This document shows, one piece after another, positions 13,695-22,529 of a stretch of DNA of 64,000 nucleotides; position 1 is the first letter of the stretch, and each line of letters starts with the position of its first letter. The notes under the pieces are model-generated. The model had not been told where the DNA came from. It saw only the letters and a program-made list of their open reading frames with translations, and did no database searches. The position numbers and the translations under genes were made by a program. Origin of the DNA: Rhodanobacter sp. MP7CTX1 (GTDB lineage Bacteria; Pseudomonadota; Gammaproteobacteria; Xanthomonadales; Rhodanobacteraceae). The stretch lies in the NCBI RefSeq assembly GCF_014205795.1, contig NZ_JACHCN010000001.1:62001-126000 (forward strand). Direction: 5' to 3'.

Positions 13695-14228
13695 CAGCAC
13701 AACCACGGCCCCGGTTCCCCCCAGTGCCGGCCGTGCCGAGGCAAAGGCAATCACGTCATCGCGTCTGCGCAGCAGGCGATCGGTGAGACCCTTCAATACC
13801 GGTCCGGCAGCACGCGAGCGCAGCCCCTTGCCGTGCACGATGCGCACGCAGCGCCGCCCATGCTGTTTCGCCTCAGCCAGAAAGGTGACGATGCTGGCTT
13901 GCGCCGCGGCAGCGTTCATCTGGTGCAGGTCCAGATCGTCCTGCACACTGAACTGGCCTCGTTTGAGCTGGCGCAGCAGCTTGGGCGAGTAGCCGTCACG
14001 CAGGTAACTCAGTTCCTCGCCAACCTCGAGCATGGCTGGATCGAATGCCATGTCGAGCAACTCGCCCGGCACCGCCGCTTCGTCGGCTTCGAGCATGTGC
14101 GGATGTGGCGCGGGCCTGGCGGGAGCCGGCGGTGCGGCCACCGGGTCGAGTCGGCGCACGTCGCCAATAGCCTCGCGAAACAGGCGGCTGTCATCATCGT
14201 CGATCGGAGTGGGGACGCGCCGCTTCAT
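13683..14228 (-). CDS. Smr-domain protein
   Basis: This 181-aa protein has a C-terminal Smr (small MutS-related) domain at about 95-180, with the LDLHQM motif (the LDLHG element) and IVHGKGLRS (HGxG). Smr domains are nucleases or RNA-binding modules. The N-terminal half is Pro/Ala-rich linker, as in SmrA/YdaL-type stand-alone proteins; no MutS ATPase is present. It is convergent with and overlaps the DJ-1 gene. Confidence 0.88.
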   Translation of the reverse strand: MKRRVPTPIDDDDSRLFREAIGDVRRLDPVAAPPAPARPAPHPHMLEADEAAVPGELLDMAFDPAMLEVGEELSYLRDGYSPKLLRQLKRGQFSVQDDLDLHQMNAAAAQASIVTFLAEAKQHGRRCVRIVHGKGLRSRAAGPVLKGLTDRLLRRRDDVIAFASARPALGGTGAVVVLLKA

Positions 14229-14400
14229 GCTGCCATGCTAACCAAAGCGCGCCTCGGGTAGCGAATTGCAAAATCGCCGCCGATCCGTGTGAAACCGTGG
14301 GCACGCTCCGGTAGACTTCAGGATTGGAACGCGCCCTGTGGACTCATGGGCATTGGAGTCTTGGACAGGCGCGTCCGCAGTCAGTTTTCGACGGAGCATC

Positions 14401-15198
14401 ATGCGAGTTCTGGTAAGTAACGACGATGGCGTGGATGCACCGGGCATCCGCGTACTCGCCGAACGCCTCGGCGCGGTCGGCCAGGTAACCGTGGTGGCGC
14501 CCGATCGCGATCGTTCCGGCGCCAGCAACTCGCTCACCCTCGATGCGCCGTTGCGGGTCTTGCCGATGGGCAACGGTTATTACCGCGTGGCTGGCACGCC
14601 AACCGATTGCGTGCATCTGGCGCTGGCCGGGTTGCTGGATGAGGAGCCAGACATCGTGGTGTCCGGCATCAACAATTCGGCGAATCTTGGCGATGATGTG
14701 ATTTATTCCGGCACGGTGTCGGCGGCCATGGAAGGGCGCTTCCTCGGGTTGCCGGCGATTGCAGTGTCATTGGTGACGCAGGATCACAAGGGCGTGCACT
14801 ACGACTCGGCCGCCCAGGCGGTGTTGCTGTTGATGCAGCGCCTGCTGGTCGATCCGCTGCCGGCCGACACCATCCTCAACGTCAACGTGCCGGACCGGCC
14901 GTGGGCAGACATCGAGGGTTTCGAAGTGACCCGGCTGGGTCGCCGCCATCGCTCCGCGCCGTGCATTGCGCAGACCGATCCGCGCGGCCGCCCGATCTGG
15001 TGGATCGGCCCGGCCGGTGAGGTAGACGACGCTGGCCCCGGCACCGATTTCGACGCTGTACAGCGTGGGTTTGTGTCGGTTACGCCGATTCACGTCGACC
15101 TGACCCGTTTCCAGGCGCTGGAAAAAGTCAGCAGCTGGATGCAGGCACTGAGCGACGACATGGCTAGTGGTCGTAACATCAGCGATGAGGCGGCCTGA
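14401..15198 (+). CDS. surE: 5'/3'-nucleotidase SurE
   Basis: The 265-aa metal-dependent nucleotidase is linked to stationary-phase survival. The start is ATG 14401 ([15 protein letters not shown]); the frame stays open upstream to 14338 but without family similarity. Metal ligands are the Asp-Asp pair in SNDDG and the Ser/Asn in DRSGASN and [15 protein letters not shown], with [11 protein letters not shown] following. It is the first gene of surE-pcm-yqaA-nlpD. Confidence 0.96.
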   Translation: MRVLVSNDDGVDAPGIRVLAERLGAVGQVTVVAPDRDRSGASNSLTLDAPLRVLPMGNGYYRVAGTPTDCVHLALAGLLDEEPDIVVSGINNSANLGDDVIYSGTVSAAMEGRFLGLPAIAVSLVTQDHKGVHYDSAAQAVLLLMQRLLVDPLPADTILNVNVPDRPWADIEGFEVTRLGRRHRSAPCIAQTDPRGRPIWWIGPAGEVDDAGPGTDFDAVQRGFVSVTPIHVDLTRFQALEKVSSWMQALSDDMASGRNISDEAA

Positions 15199-15201
15199 AC
15201 C

Positions 15202-15882
15202 ATGAACGTTTATCCATTGCCGGCCGCGGACCTCAAAGGTGAGGGGATGACTTCGCAGCGTGCACGAGATCGTCTCGTGGCCAGTTTGAAAGAGGGCGGT
15301 ATCCGCGATCCACGTGTGATCGAGGTGATCCGCAACGTGCCGCGCCATCACTTCATCGACCAGGCGCTGCATTCACGCGCCTACGAAAATACCGCGCTGC
15401 CGATCGGCCATGGCCAGACCATTTCGCAGCCATGGGTGGTGGCGCGCATGACCGAGGCGCTGATCGAGTTCGGCATCCCGCAGAAGGTGCTGGAGATCGG
15501 CACGGGTTCGGGTTATCAGGCTTCGGTGCTGGCCGCGCTGGTACCGCAGGTATTCACGGTGGAGCGGATCGAGGAATTGCTGCGCCAGGCGCGCCGTCGC
15601 TTTCGTCAGCTCGGCCTGACCAACCTGCGTACGCGCCACGACGACGGCAAACTGGGGTGGCCGGACGAGGCGCCGTTCGACGGCATCATCCTCACGGCTG
15701 CCGGCGACACCATTCCCACCCGGATTCTTGATCAATTGAGCCCGACCGGCGTGCTGGTGGCACCAGTGGGTTCACCCAGCCAGCAGATGCTGATACGCAT
15801 GCGTGGCGACGGGCACGGCGATTTCATCCAGGAGGAACTCGGAGCGGTCAGTTTCGTGCCGCTGCTTGGTGGAATCGGCTGA
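15202..15882 (+). CDS. pcm: Protein-L-isoaspartate O-methyltransferase
   Basis: The 226-aa SAM-dependent enzyme repairs isoaspartyl damage in proteins. Motif I VLEIGTGSGYQASVLA binds SAM, and GHGQTISQPWVVARMTEAL is the family substrate-binding signature. It starts 3 bp after surE and its stop overlaps the next start by one base (TGATG), so the genes are coupled. Confidence 0.96.
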   Translation: MNVYPLPAADLKGEGMTSQRARDRLVASLKEGGIRDPRVIEVIRNVPRHHFIDQALHSRAYENTALPIGHGQTISQPWVVARMTEALIEFGIPQKVLEIGTGSGYQASVLAALVPQVFTVERIEELLRQARRRFRQLGLTNLRTRHDDGKLGWPDEAPFDGIILTAAGDTIPTRILDQLSPTGVLVAPVGSPSQQMLIRMRGDGHGDFIQEELGAVSFVPLLGGIG

Positions 15883-16490
15883 TGCGTTTGTTCGGGAAAC
15901 TTTATGCGCGTGCATTGATTTGGGCGCGCGAGCCAAGTGCGCTGTATTACTTGTCCGGGCTCAGCTTTGTCGAGGCCTTCATCTTTCCGGTTCCGCCAGA
16001 GGTGATGCTGGCGCCGATGATGCTCGGCAAGCGACACAAGGCATTTCGCTACGCCAATATCAGCCTGCTGTGTTCGCTGCTCGGTGCACTCGTCGGTTAC
16101 GCGCTGGGTCACTGGGCGTTTCAGGCATTGCGACCGCTGCTCGGTTCGCTGCACCTGCTGGCGCCGATCGAGCTGGGCGTGACGAGCCTGGGCACGCAGA
16201 TGGCCGAGCATCGGTGGGGCATGTTCGGCGTGCTGATCCTGGCCGCGCTGCAGCCGGTGGTACCGATGAAATTCGTCACCTGGGCCTGCGGCATTATCGG
16301 CGTGCCGGTGCTGCCGTTCCTTGCGTGCATCGCGCTTGGCCGCGGCAAACGCGTCTGGCTGTTGGCGCTGTTGATTCGTTTGTTTGGCGAGCGTGCCGAA
16401 CGCGTACTGCACAAATATATCGAGTGGATCGGTTGGGCCGTGCTGGTACTGCTCGGCCTGCTGCTGATCTGGTGGCTCTGGCCGCGTTGA
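15882..16490 (+). CDS. YqaA/DedA-type inner-membrane protein
   Basis: This 202-aa polytopic protein has about four hydrophobic helices and the DedA-like segment GLSFVEAFIFPVPPEVMLAPM, with Glu/Pro-rich motif and a later GxxR-type helix. YqaA proteins belong to the DedA/VTT superfamily, some of which flip lipids. It is coupled to pcm (one-base overlap) and lies upstream of nlpD, an arrangement common in Xanthomonadales. The substrate is unknown. Confidence 0.85.
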   Translation: MRLFGKLYARALIWAREPSALYYLSGLSFVEAFIFPVPPEVMLAPMMLGKRHKAFRYANISLLCSLLGALVGYALGHWAFQALRPLLGSLHLLAPIELGVTSLGTQMAEHRWGMFGVLILAALQPVVPMKFVTWACGIIGVPVLPFLACIALGRGKRVWLLALLIRLFGERAERVLHKYIEWIGWAVLVLLGLLLIWWLWPR

Positions 16491-16518
16491 GCGTGAGTCA
16501 CCCTGTGGAGCGTCTTGT

Positions 16519-17577
16519 ATGAAAAAGCTGTTCCGCCTCGGTATGCTGACCAGCATGGATCGATACCTTCAACTCGTTACCGCGATGGCCGCATCCGTGC
16601 TGCTCGCTGCCTGCAGCACCATGCGCAGCTCGGTCGTGGTCGAGCCGGCTACCGGCGGTCACAGCCAGCCTGTTGCACACGCCCGCACACCGATTCCTGG
16701 CGGCAGCTACCAGGTCGTCAAGGGCGACACGTTGTATTCAATCGCCTTCCGCAACGGCGTGGATTTTCGCGACCTGGCGCAGTGGAACGGAGTCTCCGCG
16801 CCTTACACGATCTGGCCCGGGCAATGGCTGAAATTGCAGGTGTCGGGCACCGTGGTTGCCGCACCGTCGGCGCCGTCGCCTGTTGTTCCTGTGCATATCG
16901 CGGGCACGGCCCCGCCGATGCCTCCGCCGGTTCCCGTTGAGCATCCCCATGCGGCGCCGCCTCCGCCATCGACGATCGCCCCGGCCCCTGCGTTCGAGCC
17001 CGTGGAGGAGCCTGCCGCTGCCTCCAGCACGGCGAAGGTGCCGAATACAGCAGCCCCTGTGCCTCCAGCCGCCTCCGTGGTGCCTGCCGTGGCTGCTACC
17101 GCCGTAACTGTGGTGCCGGTGGCAGGCGTGCCCTCACCTTCGCCGGCAGCGGTGCCACCGCCGGCGAAGGTGCCAGCGGCTGTCGCGGGGCCTTCTCGCA
17201 CCGCCAGTGGGGTGACCTGGCGCTGGCCTGCCCAGGGCAGCCTGATCAAACGTTTCCAGAGCGGTGACTCCATTCCCGGCGTCGAGATCGCAGGCAATAC
17301 CGGTGACTCGGTGCGCGCTGCCGCCGATGGCGTGGTGGTCTACAGCGGCAACGGCCTGGTCGGCTACGGTGAACTGGTGATCATCAAGCACAACGACAGC
17401 TTCCTGTCTGCGTATGGCCACAACAGCAAGCGCATGGTCAAGGAAGGTCAGCGGGTCAGCGCTGGCCAGCAAATTGCCGAAATGGGCTCCAGTGGCGCGA
17501 CGCGCAGCGAGCTGGAATTCCAGATACGCAAGGACGGCAACCCGGTTGACCCGCTGGGCTATCTGCCGCCGCGCTGA
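16519..17577 (+). CDS. nlpD: NlpD-like lipoprotein, murein hydrolase activator
   Basis: The lipobox LLAAC (Cys about residue 33 from ATG 16519, or 21 from ATG 16555) marks an outer-membrane lipoprotein. A LysM domain follows (YQVVKGDTLYSIAFRNG), then a long Pro/Ala-rich linker (about 120-230) and a C-terminal LytM/M23 domain. Instead of the catalytic HxxxD the domain reads GVEIAG, and LEFQIRKDG replaces HxH, so it should be enzymatically dead, as in NlpD/EnvC activators of amidases. No rpoS follows in this window. ATG 16555 may be the real start because 16519 adds an unusual charged leader. Confidence 0.88.
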   Translation: MKKLFRLGMLTSMDRYLQLVTAMAASVLLAACSTMRSSVVVEPATGGHSQPVAHARTPIPGGSYQVVKGDTLYSIAFRNGVDFRDLAQWNGVSAPYTIWPGQWLKLQVSGTVVAAPSAPSPVVPVHIAGTAPPMPPPVPVEHPHAAPPPPSTIAPAPAFEPVEEPAAASSTAKVPNTAAPVPPAASVVPAVAATAVTVVPVAGVPSPSPAAVPPPAKVPAAVAGPSRTASGVTWRWPAQGSLIKRFQSGDSIPGVEIAGNTGDSVRAAADGVVVYSGNGLVGYGELVIIKHNDSFLSAYGHNSKRMVKEGQRVSAGQQIAEMGSSGATRSELEFQIRKDGNPVDPLGYLPPR

Positions 17578-17578
17578 A

Positions 17579-17745
17579 ATAGCGCGTAGGAGCGCACCCT
17601 GTGCGCGAATAGGTCTTGTGGGGTAGCCCTTGTGGGAGCGACTTCAGTCGCGATGCTGTGGCTTTGCTCTTGGGCTCTGCGGCGAGCCAAACAGCAAAGC
17701 CAAAGCCAGAGCATCGCGACTGAAGCCGCTCTCACAAGGGCAATG
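17579..17745. repeat. Two REP-like extragenic palindromes
   Basis: The first element, 17586-17608, is GTAGGAGCGCACCCTGTGCGCG, with a GCGCAC/GTGCGC hairpin. The second is a long imperfect inverted repeat with arms 17627-17668 and 17693-17740, whose outer ends contain GTGGGAGCGACTTCAG and its complement. Elements of this GTAGGAGCG / GTGGGAGCGAC form are dispersed in Xanthomonadales and pseudomonads. They separate convergent nlpD and the Mth938 gene and may also stabilise the mRNA ends. Confidence 0.8.
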
Positions 17746-17816
17746 AGGCCGGCGAAAGTTTACGCGCACTCCATCAGGGCTGCGTGCGCCAGTTGCGCTC
17801 GAAAATCGAAAAACGA

Positions 17817-18194
17817 TCAGCCGGAAGGCAGGATGAATCCCGCGATAACCTGCCGCCCTTCACCAGCCAGCAGGTTATAGGTACGCGCCGCAGCAGCGTT
17901 ATCCATCACTTCGATGCCGATGCCTTTGCGCAGAAAGCCGGCCATGAAAACCGCCGCCGGAAAGATCTGCCGTTCACCGGTACCCAGGATGACCAGTTCC
18001 GGCTGCAATGCCAGCAACGCCTCGACGTGACTGGCATCCAGCGCACTGGCGGTGTCGACGGGCCAGTTCTCGATCGCCCGGTCCGGTGCCAGCAGGAAAC
18101 TCTTGTCGAGCTCGCGATCGATCAGGGTGATGCTGCGTGCGCCGACCCGGCGCACGGACAAATACCCTTCGGGACGTTCGAGCGACAGGTCCAT
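17817..18194 (-). CDS. Mth938-like domain protein (DUF498, Xcc1710 type)
   Basis: This 125-aa protein is a single Mth938-like domain with the family pattern LVILGTGERQIFP and the C-terminal TYNLLAGEGRQVIAGFI. Homologues include Xanthomonas Xcc1710 and the human mitochondrial assembly factor NDUFAF3. The bacterial role is unsettled. Its ATG overlaps the stop of yhbY by one base (TAATG), indicating an operon. Confidence 0.85.
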   Translation of the reverse strand: MDLSLERPEGYLSVRRVGARSITLIDRELDKSFLLAPDRAIENWPVDTASALDASHVEALLALQPELVILGTGERQIFPAAVFMAGFLRKGIGIEVMDNAAAARTYNLLAGEGRQVIAGFILPSG

Positions 18195-18490
18195 TAGCGT
18201 GGCAGGGCGATTTTCGGCTCGTCGGCGTTGCGGCGGAACAGCACGACCACATGGCCAATCTGGTGGATTTTTTCGGCTTGGGTGCCACCGGTCAGCACAT
18301 CGATCTGTGCCTGCCGTTCATCTTTGTCACCGCCAGACAGCTTCACCTTGACCAGCTCGTGAATGTCCAGCGCTTGGCCCAACTCCTTCACAACGGCCTC
18401 GGTGGCGCCTTTGGCGCCGAGCAGGACAACCGGGCTCAGATCGTGGGCGAGGCTGCGCAGGTAACGGATCTGCGAGGAGGAAAGGGCCAT
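18194..18490 (-). CDS. yhbY: Ribosome assembly RNA-binding protein YhbY
   Basis: The 98-aa CRM-domain protein binds pre-50S ribosomal particles. The GxxG loop is in LLGAKGATEAV and the C-terminal HVVVLFRRN is conserved. The start is ATG 18490 (MALSSSQIRYLRSLAHDL); longer upstream frames lack similarity. It is divergent from rlmE, a conserved pairing near ftsH. Confidence 0.93.
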   Translation of the reverse strand: MALSSSQIRYLRSLAHDLSPVVLLGAKGATEAVVKELGQALDIHELVKVKLSGGDKDERQAQIDVLTGGTQAEKIHQIGHVVVLFRRNADEPKIALPR

Positions 18491-18572
18491 GCGCTGGTGC
18501 TCGATTCGCGGTAAATGAACGGCAAAGGGTATCATGCGCCATCCCGTTCCCCAATCTGTGACCCCCAACGAC

Positions 18573-19226
18573 ATGGCCCGCAGCAAAAGCAGTGCAGTCT
18601 GGCTGCGCGAACATTTCAATGATGAATACGTAAAGAAAGCCCAGGCCGAGGGCTTGCGTTCGCGTGCGGTGTACAAGCTGGAGGAGCTGATCGAGCGTGA
18701 TCGGCTGCTCAAGCCGGGTATCAACGTCGTGGATCTCGGGGCGGCCCCGGGCAGCTGGTCGCAACTGGTGCGCAATCGGCTGGGTGATACGGGCAAAGTA
18801 TTTGCGCTGGACATCCTGCCGATGCAGAGTATTGCCGGGGTGGACTTCCTGCAGGGCGATTTTCGCGAGGAGTCGGTATTGCGCGAGCTGGAGAGCCGGC
18901 TGGAAGGGCACAGGCTGGATCTTGTACTGTGCGATCTGGCCCCCAATATGAGTGGTGTGGCGCTGGCCGATCAGATCCGGGCGATGGCTCTGGCCGATCT
19001 GGCGCTGGATTTCAGTCGGCAGTGGCTCAAGCCGGGTGGCTCATTCCTGATCAAGTTGTTTCAGGGGGTGGGCTTTGACGAATATTTACGCAGCTTGCGT
19101 GCGGACTTCACCCGCGTGACGATGCGTAAACCCAAAGCCTCGCGCGCACGTTCGCGTGAGGTATACGCGCTGGCGGTCAGTCTAAAAGCTTCCGTGGCGC
19201 AACAGGCGAGAACCGTGCATGAATGA
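18573..19226 (+). CDS. rlmE: 23S rRNA (uridine2552-2'-O)-methyltransferase
   Basis: The 217-aa SAM-dependent enzyme (FtsJ/RrmJ) methylates U2552 of 23S rRNA. The start is ATG 18573 ([20 protein letters not shown]); an ATG at 18534 would add 13 unusual residues. The SAM site [13 protein letters not shown] and the catalytic K-D-K-E residues ([28 protein letters not shown]) are all visible. It overlaps ftsH by 8 bp, the classic pairing. Confidence 0.96.
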   Translation: MARSKSSAVWLREHFNDEYVKKAQAEGLRSRAVYKLEELIERDRLLKPGINVVDLGAAPGSWSQLVRNRLGDTGKVFALDILPMQSIAGVDFLQGDFREESVLRELESRLEGHRLDLVLCDLAPNMSGVALADQIRAMALADLALDFSRQWLKPGGSFLIKLFQGVGFDEYLRSLRADFTRVTMRKPKASRARSREVYALAVSLKASVAQQARTVHE

Positions 19227-21177
19227 GACAGCGAAAAATGTGTTGCTCTGGGTGATCATCGCGGTGGTCCTGTTCACCGTATTCCAGAGCTTCAATCCGC
19301 GCGGCACGTCCTCTTCGGACCTGGCTTACAGCGCCTTTGTGCAGAGTGTGGACAACGGCAACGTGGCCACCGCCACGATCAGCGCCGATCAACCGGCCAC
19401 CCTCAGCGGCAAGCTGAAGGACGGCAGCGTGTTCCACACCGTTGCGCCGATGCTCGGCTTCTCCACCAACGCTGTGGTCAAGCAGATGCAGGACAAGGGC
19501 GTCGAAGTCCGCCAGGATCCGTCCGAGGGCTTCTCGCTGATCGGCCTGCTGATCAGCTGGCTGCCGGTGCTGCTGATCGTCGGTGTGTTCATCTGGTTCA
19601 TGCGCCAGATGCAGTCCGGCGGCGGTAGTCGCGGTGCCATGAGTTTCGGTCGTTCGCGCGCCAAGCTGCAGGGCGAGGATCAGATCAAGGTCAATTTCAG
19701 CGACGTTGCCGGTTGCGATGAAGCAAAGGAGGAAGTCGGCGAGCTGGTCGAGTTTCTGCGCGATCCGGGCCGTTTCCAGAAACTGGGCGGCAAGATTCCG
19801 CGCGGCGTCCTGATGGTCGGCCCGCCCGGCACCGGCAAGACCCTGCTGGCGAAAGCGATCGCCGGCGAGGCCAAGGTGCCGTTCTTCGCCATCTCCGGTT
19901 CCGACTTCGTCGAAATGTTCGTCGGCGTGGGCGCGAGCCGTGTGCGCGACATGTTCGAGCAGGCCAAGAAACACGCGCCGTGCATCATCTTCATCGACGA
20001 AATCGATGCCGTCGGTCGCCATCGCGGTGCCGGCCTCGGCGGCGGTCATGACGAGCGCGAGCAGACGCTCAACCAGTTGCTGGTCGAAATGGATGGTTTC
20101 GAGGGTACCGAAGGCATCATCGTGATCGCCGCGACCAACCGGCCCGACGTGCTGGATCCGGCGTTGCTGCGCCCGGGTCGCTTCGACCGTCAGGTTGTCG
20201 TGGGCTTGCCAGACGTGCGTGGCCGCGAGCAGATCCTCAAAGTGCACATGCGCAAGGTGCCGACCGCCAGCGACGTCAACGCCATGACGATCGCGCGCGG
20301 CACCCCAGGTTTCTCCGGTGCTGACCTGGCCAACCTGGTCAATGAGGCTGCGCTGTTTGCCGCGCGCGAGAACGCCCGTGAAGTTCGCATGGTTCATCTG
20401 GACAAGGCGCGCGACAAGATCCTGATGGGTACCGAACGCCGCTCGATGGCGATGAGTGAGGACGAGAAGAAACTCACCGCCTATCACGAGGCTGGCCACG
20501 CTATCGTCGGCCGTCTTGTGCCCGAGCATGACCCGGTCTACAAGGTCACGATCATTCCGCGAGGGCGCGCGCTTGGCGTCACCATGTACCTGCCCGAAGG
20601 CGACAAATACAGCATCAATCGCGTGGCGATCCAGTCGCAACTTTGCTCGCTGTACGGCGGCCGCGTCGCCGAGGAGTTGATCTTCGGCGCCGACAAGGTC
20701 ACCACCGGTGCCTCGAACGACATCGAGCGGGCCACCAAGATGGCGCGCAACATGGCGACCAAGTGGGGCTTGTCCGATGAGCTTGGTCCGATCACCTACG
20801 GCGAAGACGAAGACGAGGTATTCCTCGGTCGCTCGGTAACCCAGCACAAGAGCATCTCCAACGAGACCGCCAGCAAGATCGACGAAGTGGTGCGCGGCAT
20901 CCTCGATCGCGCCTACGCGCGCAGCAAGGAGCTGCTGACGGCGAATCTCGAGAAGCTGCATACGATGGCTGAGCTCTTGCTGCAGTACGAGACCATCGAC
21001 GCGCATCAGATCGACGACATCATGGCCGGGCGCGAGCCTGGTCCACCGGCTGACTGGACGAAGAATGCATCGACCAGCACGCCGCCACCGCCGCCGCCGC
21101 CGAAGGGCGATGCGGGCTCAGCAGTGGGCAAGGTGGGTGACCCGGCTACGCAGAATCGCTCAGGTCTGGAAAACTGA
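19219..21177 (+). CDS. ftsH: ATP-dependent zinc metalloprotease FtsH
   Basis: The 652-aa membrane AAA+ protease is present in full. Transmembrane helices lie at about 7-24 and 103-123, with a periplasmic domain between. The AAA domain has Walker A GPPGTGKT, Walker [13 protein letters not shown] and the SRH arginines (RPGRFDRQV). The protease site is HEAGHAI (HExxH). The tail is Pro-rich (eight consecutive prolines broken by one Lys) and variable. It degrades LpxC, sigma-32 and membrane proteins in relatives. Confidence 0.97.
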   Translation: MNETAKNVLLWVIIAVVLFTVFQSFNPRGTSSSDLAYSAFVQSVDNGNVATATISADQPATLSGKLKDGSVFHTVAPMLGFSTNAVVKQMQDKGVEVRQDPSEGFSLIGLLISWLPVLLIVGVFIWFMRQMQSGGGSRGAMSFGRSRAKLQGEDQIKVNFSDVAGCDEAKEEVGELVEFLRDPGRFQKLGGKIPRGVLMVGPPGTGKTLLAKAIAGEAKVPFFAISGSDFVEMFVGVGASRVRDMFEQAKKHAPCIIFIDEIDAVGRHRGAGLGGGHDEREQTLNQLLVEMDGFEGTEGIIVIAATNRPDVLDPALLRPGRFDRQVVVGLPDVRGREQILKVHMRKVPTASDVNAMTIARGTPGFSGADLANLVNEAALFAARENAREVRMVHLDKARDKILMGTERRSMAMSEDEKKLTAYHEAGHAIVGRLVPEHDPVYKVTIIPRGRALGVTMYLPEGDKYSINRVAIQSQLCSLYGGRVAEELIFGADKVTTGASNDIERATKMARNMATKWGLSDELGPITYGEDEDEVFLGRSVTQHKSISNETASKIDEVVRGILDRAYARSKELLTANLEKLHTMAELLLQYETIDAHQIDDIMAGREPGPPADWTKNASTSTPPPPPPPKGDAGSAVGKVGDPATQNRSGLEN

Positions 21178-21203
21178 TCGGCGGTTTGGACGGCTAAAGC
21201 AAG

Positions 21204-21233
21204 CGGCAGCGCCTGGGACCCAGAGCGCTGCCG
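21204..21233. other. Stable hairpin after ftsH
   Basis: CGGCAGCGC pairs with GCGCTGCCG around an inner CTGGG-A-CCCAG stem, giving nearly 30 paired-region bases. There is no U-tract on either strand, so it is better read as an mRNA 3'-end stabiliser or a Rho-assisted stop than as an intrinsic terminator. Confidence 0.6.
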
Positions 21234-21367
21234 ATGGCCATCAACTCCGCTTGTCGTGTGATCTTCTTCGCTGCGTCACGTTCCGCGTGTATGGCTGGCA
21301 AAGTCATCTGTCGAGCCACATTCGTGCGGAAAGACAACACGCAATGAAATCTTTTTGACGAAAAGTG

Positions 21368-21396
21368 TTGACGCACGAGGGCGGAGTCTGAATAAT
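21368..21396 (+). promoter_or_regulatory. Sigma-70 promoter of the tRNA cluster
   Basis: TTGACG (21368-21373), a 17-bp spacer and AATAAT (21391-21396) match the consensus at 5/6 positions each. A GC-rich discriminator (TCCGCTTCTCGC) follows, as at stringently controlled stable-RNA promoters. The first tRNA begins about 64 bp downstream. Confidence 0.7.
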
Positions 21397-21459
21397 TCCG
21401 CTTCTCGCTTCACCGCCTTGATGCCCCAACGTCCAGGCAGCGAAGTGAAACACTTTAGT

Positions 21460-21536
21460 GCGCCCGTAGCTCAGTTGGATAGAGTACCTGGCTACGAACT
21501 AGGTGGTCGGGAGTTCGAATCTCTCCGGGCGCACCA
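21460..21536 (+). tRNA. tRNA-Arg(ACG)
   Basis: This 77-nt cloverleaf has acceptor GCGCCCG/CGGGCGC, anticodon loop CTACGAA (anticodon ACG, A34 probably inosine) and an encoded CCA. It is the first of five closely spaced tRNAs that probably form one transcript. Confidence 0.97.
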
Positions 21537-21714
21537 TTTTATTTGCGAGGCGGGGTGCTTGCACCCTGTTTTGTTTTCACAGAGAAGGGCGTTCCTTTTC
21601 CATGAAAACAGTGTTTCAGGATTCACGGTGTGCTTCGATACGGATTGACTGAGCGAAGCGTCACCCGTAACATTTGAGGGCTTCGACGACTTGAAGTGTT
21701 TCGATGATTCGTTG

Positions 21715-21791
21715 CGGGGTATAGCTCAGTCTGGTAGAGCGTTGCGTTTGGGACGCAAAAGTCGGGGGTTCGAATCCCTCTGCCCCGACCA
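21715..21791 (+). tRNA. tRNA-Pro(TGG)
   Basis: The 77-nt cloverleaf has acceptor CGGGGTA/TGCCCCG, anticodon loop TTTGGGA (anticodon TGG) and an encoded CCA. Confidence 0.97.
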
Positions 21792-21825
21792 CCTCGGCCA
21801 GTAACATGTTCTACTGGCAGTGCCT

Positions 21826-21902
21826 GCGCCTGTAGCTCAACCGGATAGAGCATCGGCCTTCTAAGCCGACGGTTGCAGGTTCGAGTCCTGTCGGGCGCAC
21901 CA
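21826..21902 (+). tRNA. tRNA-Arg(TCT)
   Basis: The 77-nt cloverleaf has acceptor GCGCCTG/CGGGCGC (one T-G wobble), anticodon loop CTTCTAA (anticodon TCT) and an encoded CCA. Confidence 0.97.
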
Positions 21903-21916
21903 GTTTCAAGATTTAT

Positions 21917-21994
21917 GGTGGGTGTAGCTCAGCTGGTTAGAGTCCCGGATTGTGATTCCGGTTGTCGTGGGTTCGAATCCCATCATCCACCCCA
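21917..21994 (+). tRNA. tRNA-His(GTG)
   Basis: This 78-nt cloverleaf has the extra 5' G opposite discriminator C73 that identifies tRNA-His, anticodon loop TTGTGAT (anticodon GTG) and an encoded CCA. Confidence 0.97.
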
Positions 21995-22018
21995 GTTTCC
22001 AGTGACAAACAAGTTCCG

Positions 22019-22094
<76 letters not shown>

Positions 22095-22102
22095 ATCAAG
22101 CC

Positions 22103-22132
22103 AAGACGCCGATCGCTTGCGATCGGCGTCTT
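22103..22132 (+). terminator. Terminator of the five-tRNA operon
   Basis: A perfect 14-bp stem (AAGACGCCGATCGC / GCGATCGGCGTCTT) with a TT loop is followed by GCTTTG. The U-tract is weak but the stem is very strong and sits 8 nt after tRNA-Lys. Confidence 0.8.
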
Positions 22133-22427
22133 GCTTTGTGCGTTTGAAAGATGGCTGGTGGCACGCCGAACGGAGCCTGCAGCCGCAGGGGCAGTCCGGG
22201 CGCGCTCCCGGCAAGGTTGGCTGGCCGATCAGTCAGGTCAGGGTGCGTTTGTCAGCGTGCTTGTGCTGTGGGGCCGTGCAACCTTAAAATGATACGCTTT
22301 CGTGTAAGGGAATCATCGACTTAGACGGACGTGGCGTGGCGGGTCGAAACGGTGGGCCGGGCTGGCATTGGCCGGGGGTTTTTAGTTTCAGATTCCAGTA
22401 GTTACGCAGGTCTGATGAGGGTGACAG
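22133..22427. promoter_or_regulatory. Non-coding leader with probable tRNA-Leu promoter
   Basis: I see no gene in these 295 bases. On the + strand, TTGTGC (22261-22266), an 18-bp spacer and TAAAAT (22285-22290) form a plausible sigma-70 promoter for tRNA-Leu, which begins 138 bp further on. The rest shows no recognisable element. Confidence 0.5.
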
Positions 22428-22512
22428 GCGAGAGTGGCGGAATTGGTAGACGCACCAGATTTAGGTTCTGGCATCGCAAGATGTGCGGGTTCGAGTCCCG
22501 CCTTTCGCACCA
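22428..22512 (+). tRNA. tRNA-Leu(TAG), integration site of the prophage
   Basis: This 85-nt class II tRNA has anticodon loop TTTAGGT (anticodon TAG), a long variable arm and an encoded CCA. Its acceptor GCGAGAG pairs with CTTTCGC, leaving a G5-U68 wobble. The right-hand copy of the 3' end beyond the prophage reads CTCTCGC, which would pair perfectly. The 3' part of this gene is therefore probably phage-derived; the gene should still be functional. Confidence 0.96.
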
Positions 22513-22515
22513 TTC
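22483..22515 (+). repeat. attL
   Basis: The 21-bp core (22483-22503) covers the T-arm of tRNA-Leu and is identical to 63922-63942. After one mismatch (T at 22504, C at 63943) identity resumes for TCGCACCATTC. Left of the core is the host tRNA; right of it is phage sequence leading into the integrase gene. Confidence 0.93.
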
Positions 22516-22529
22516 ACTTTTCAATTAAA

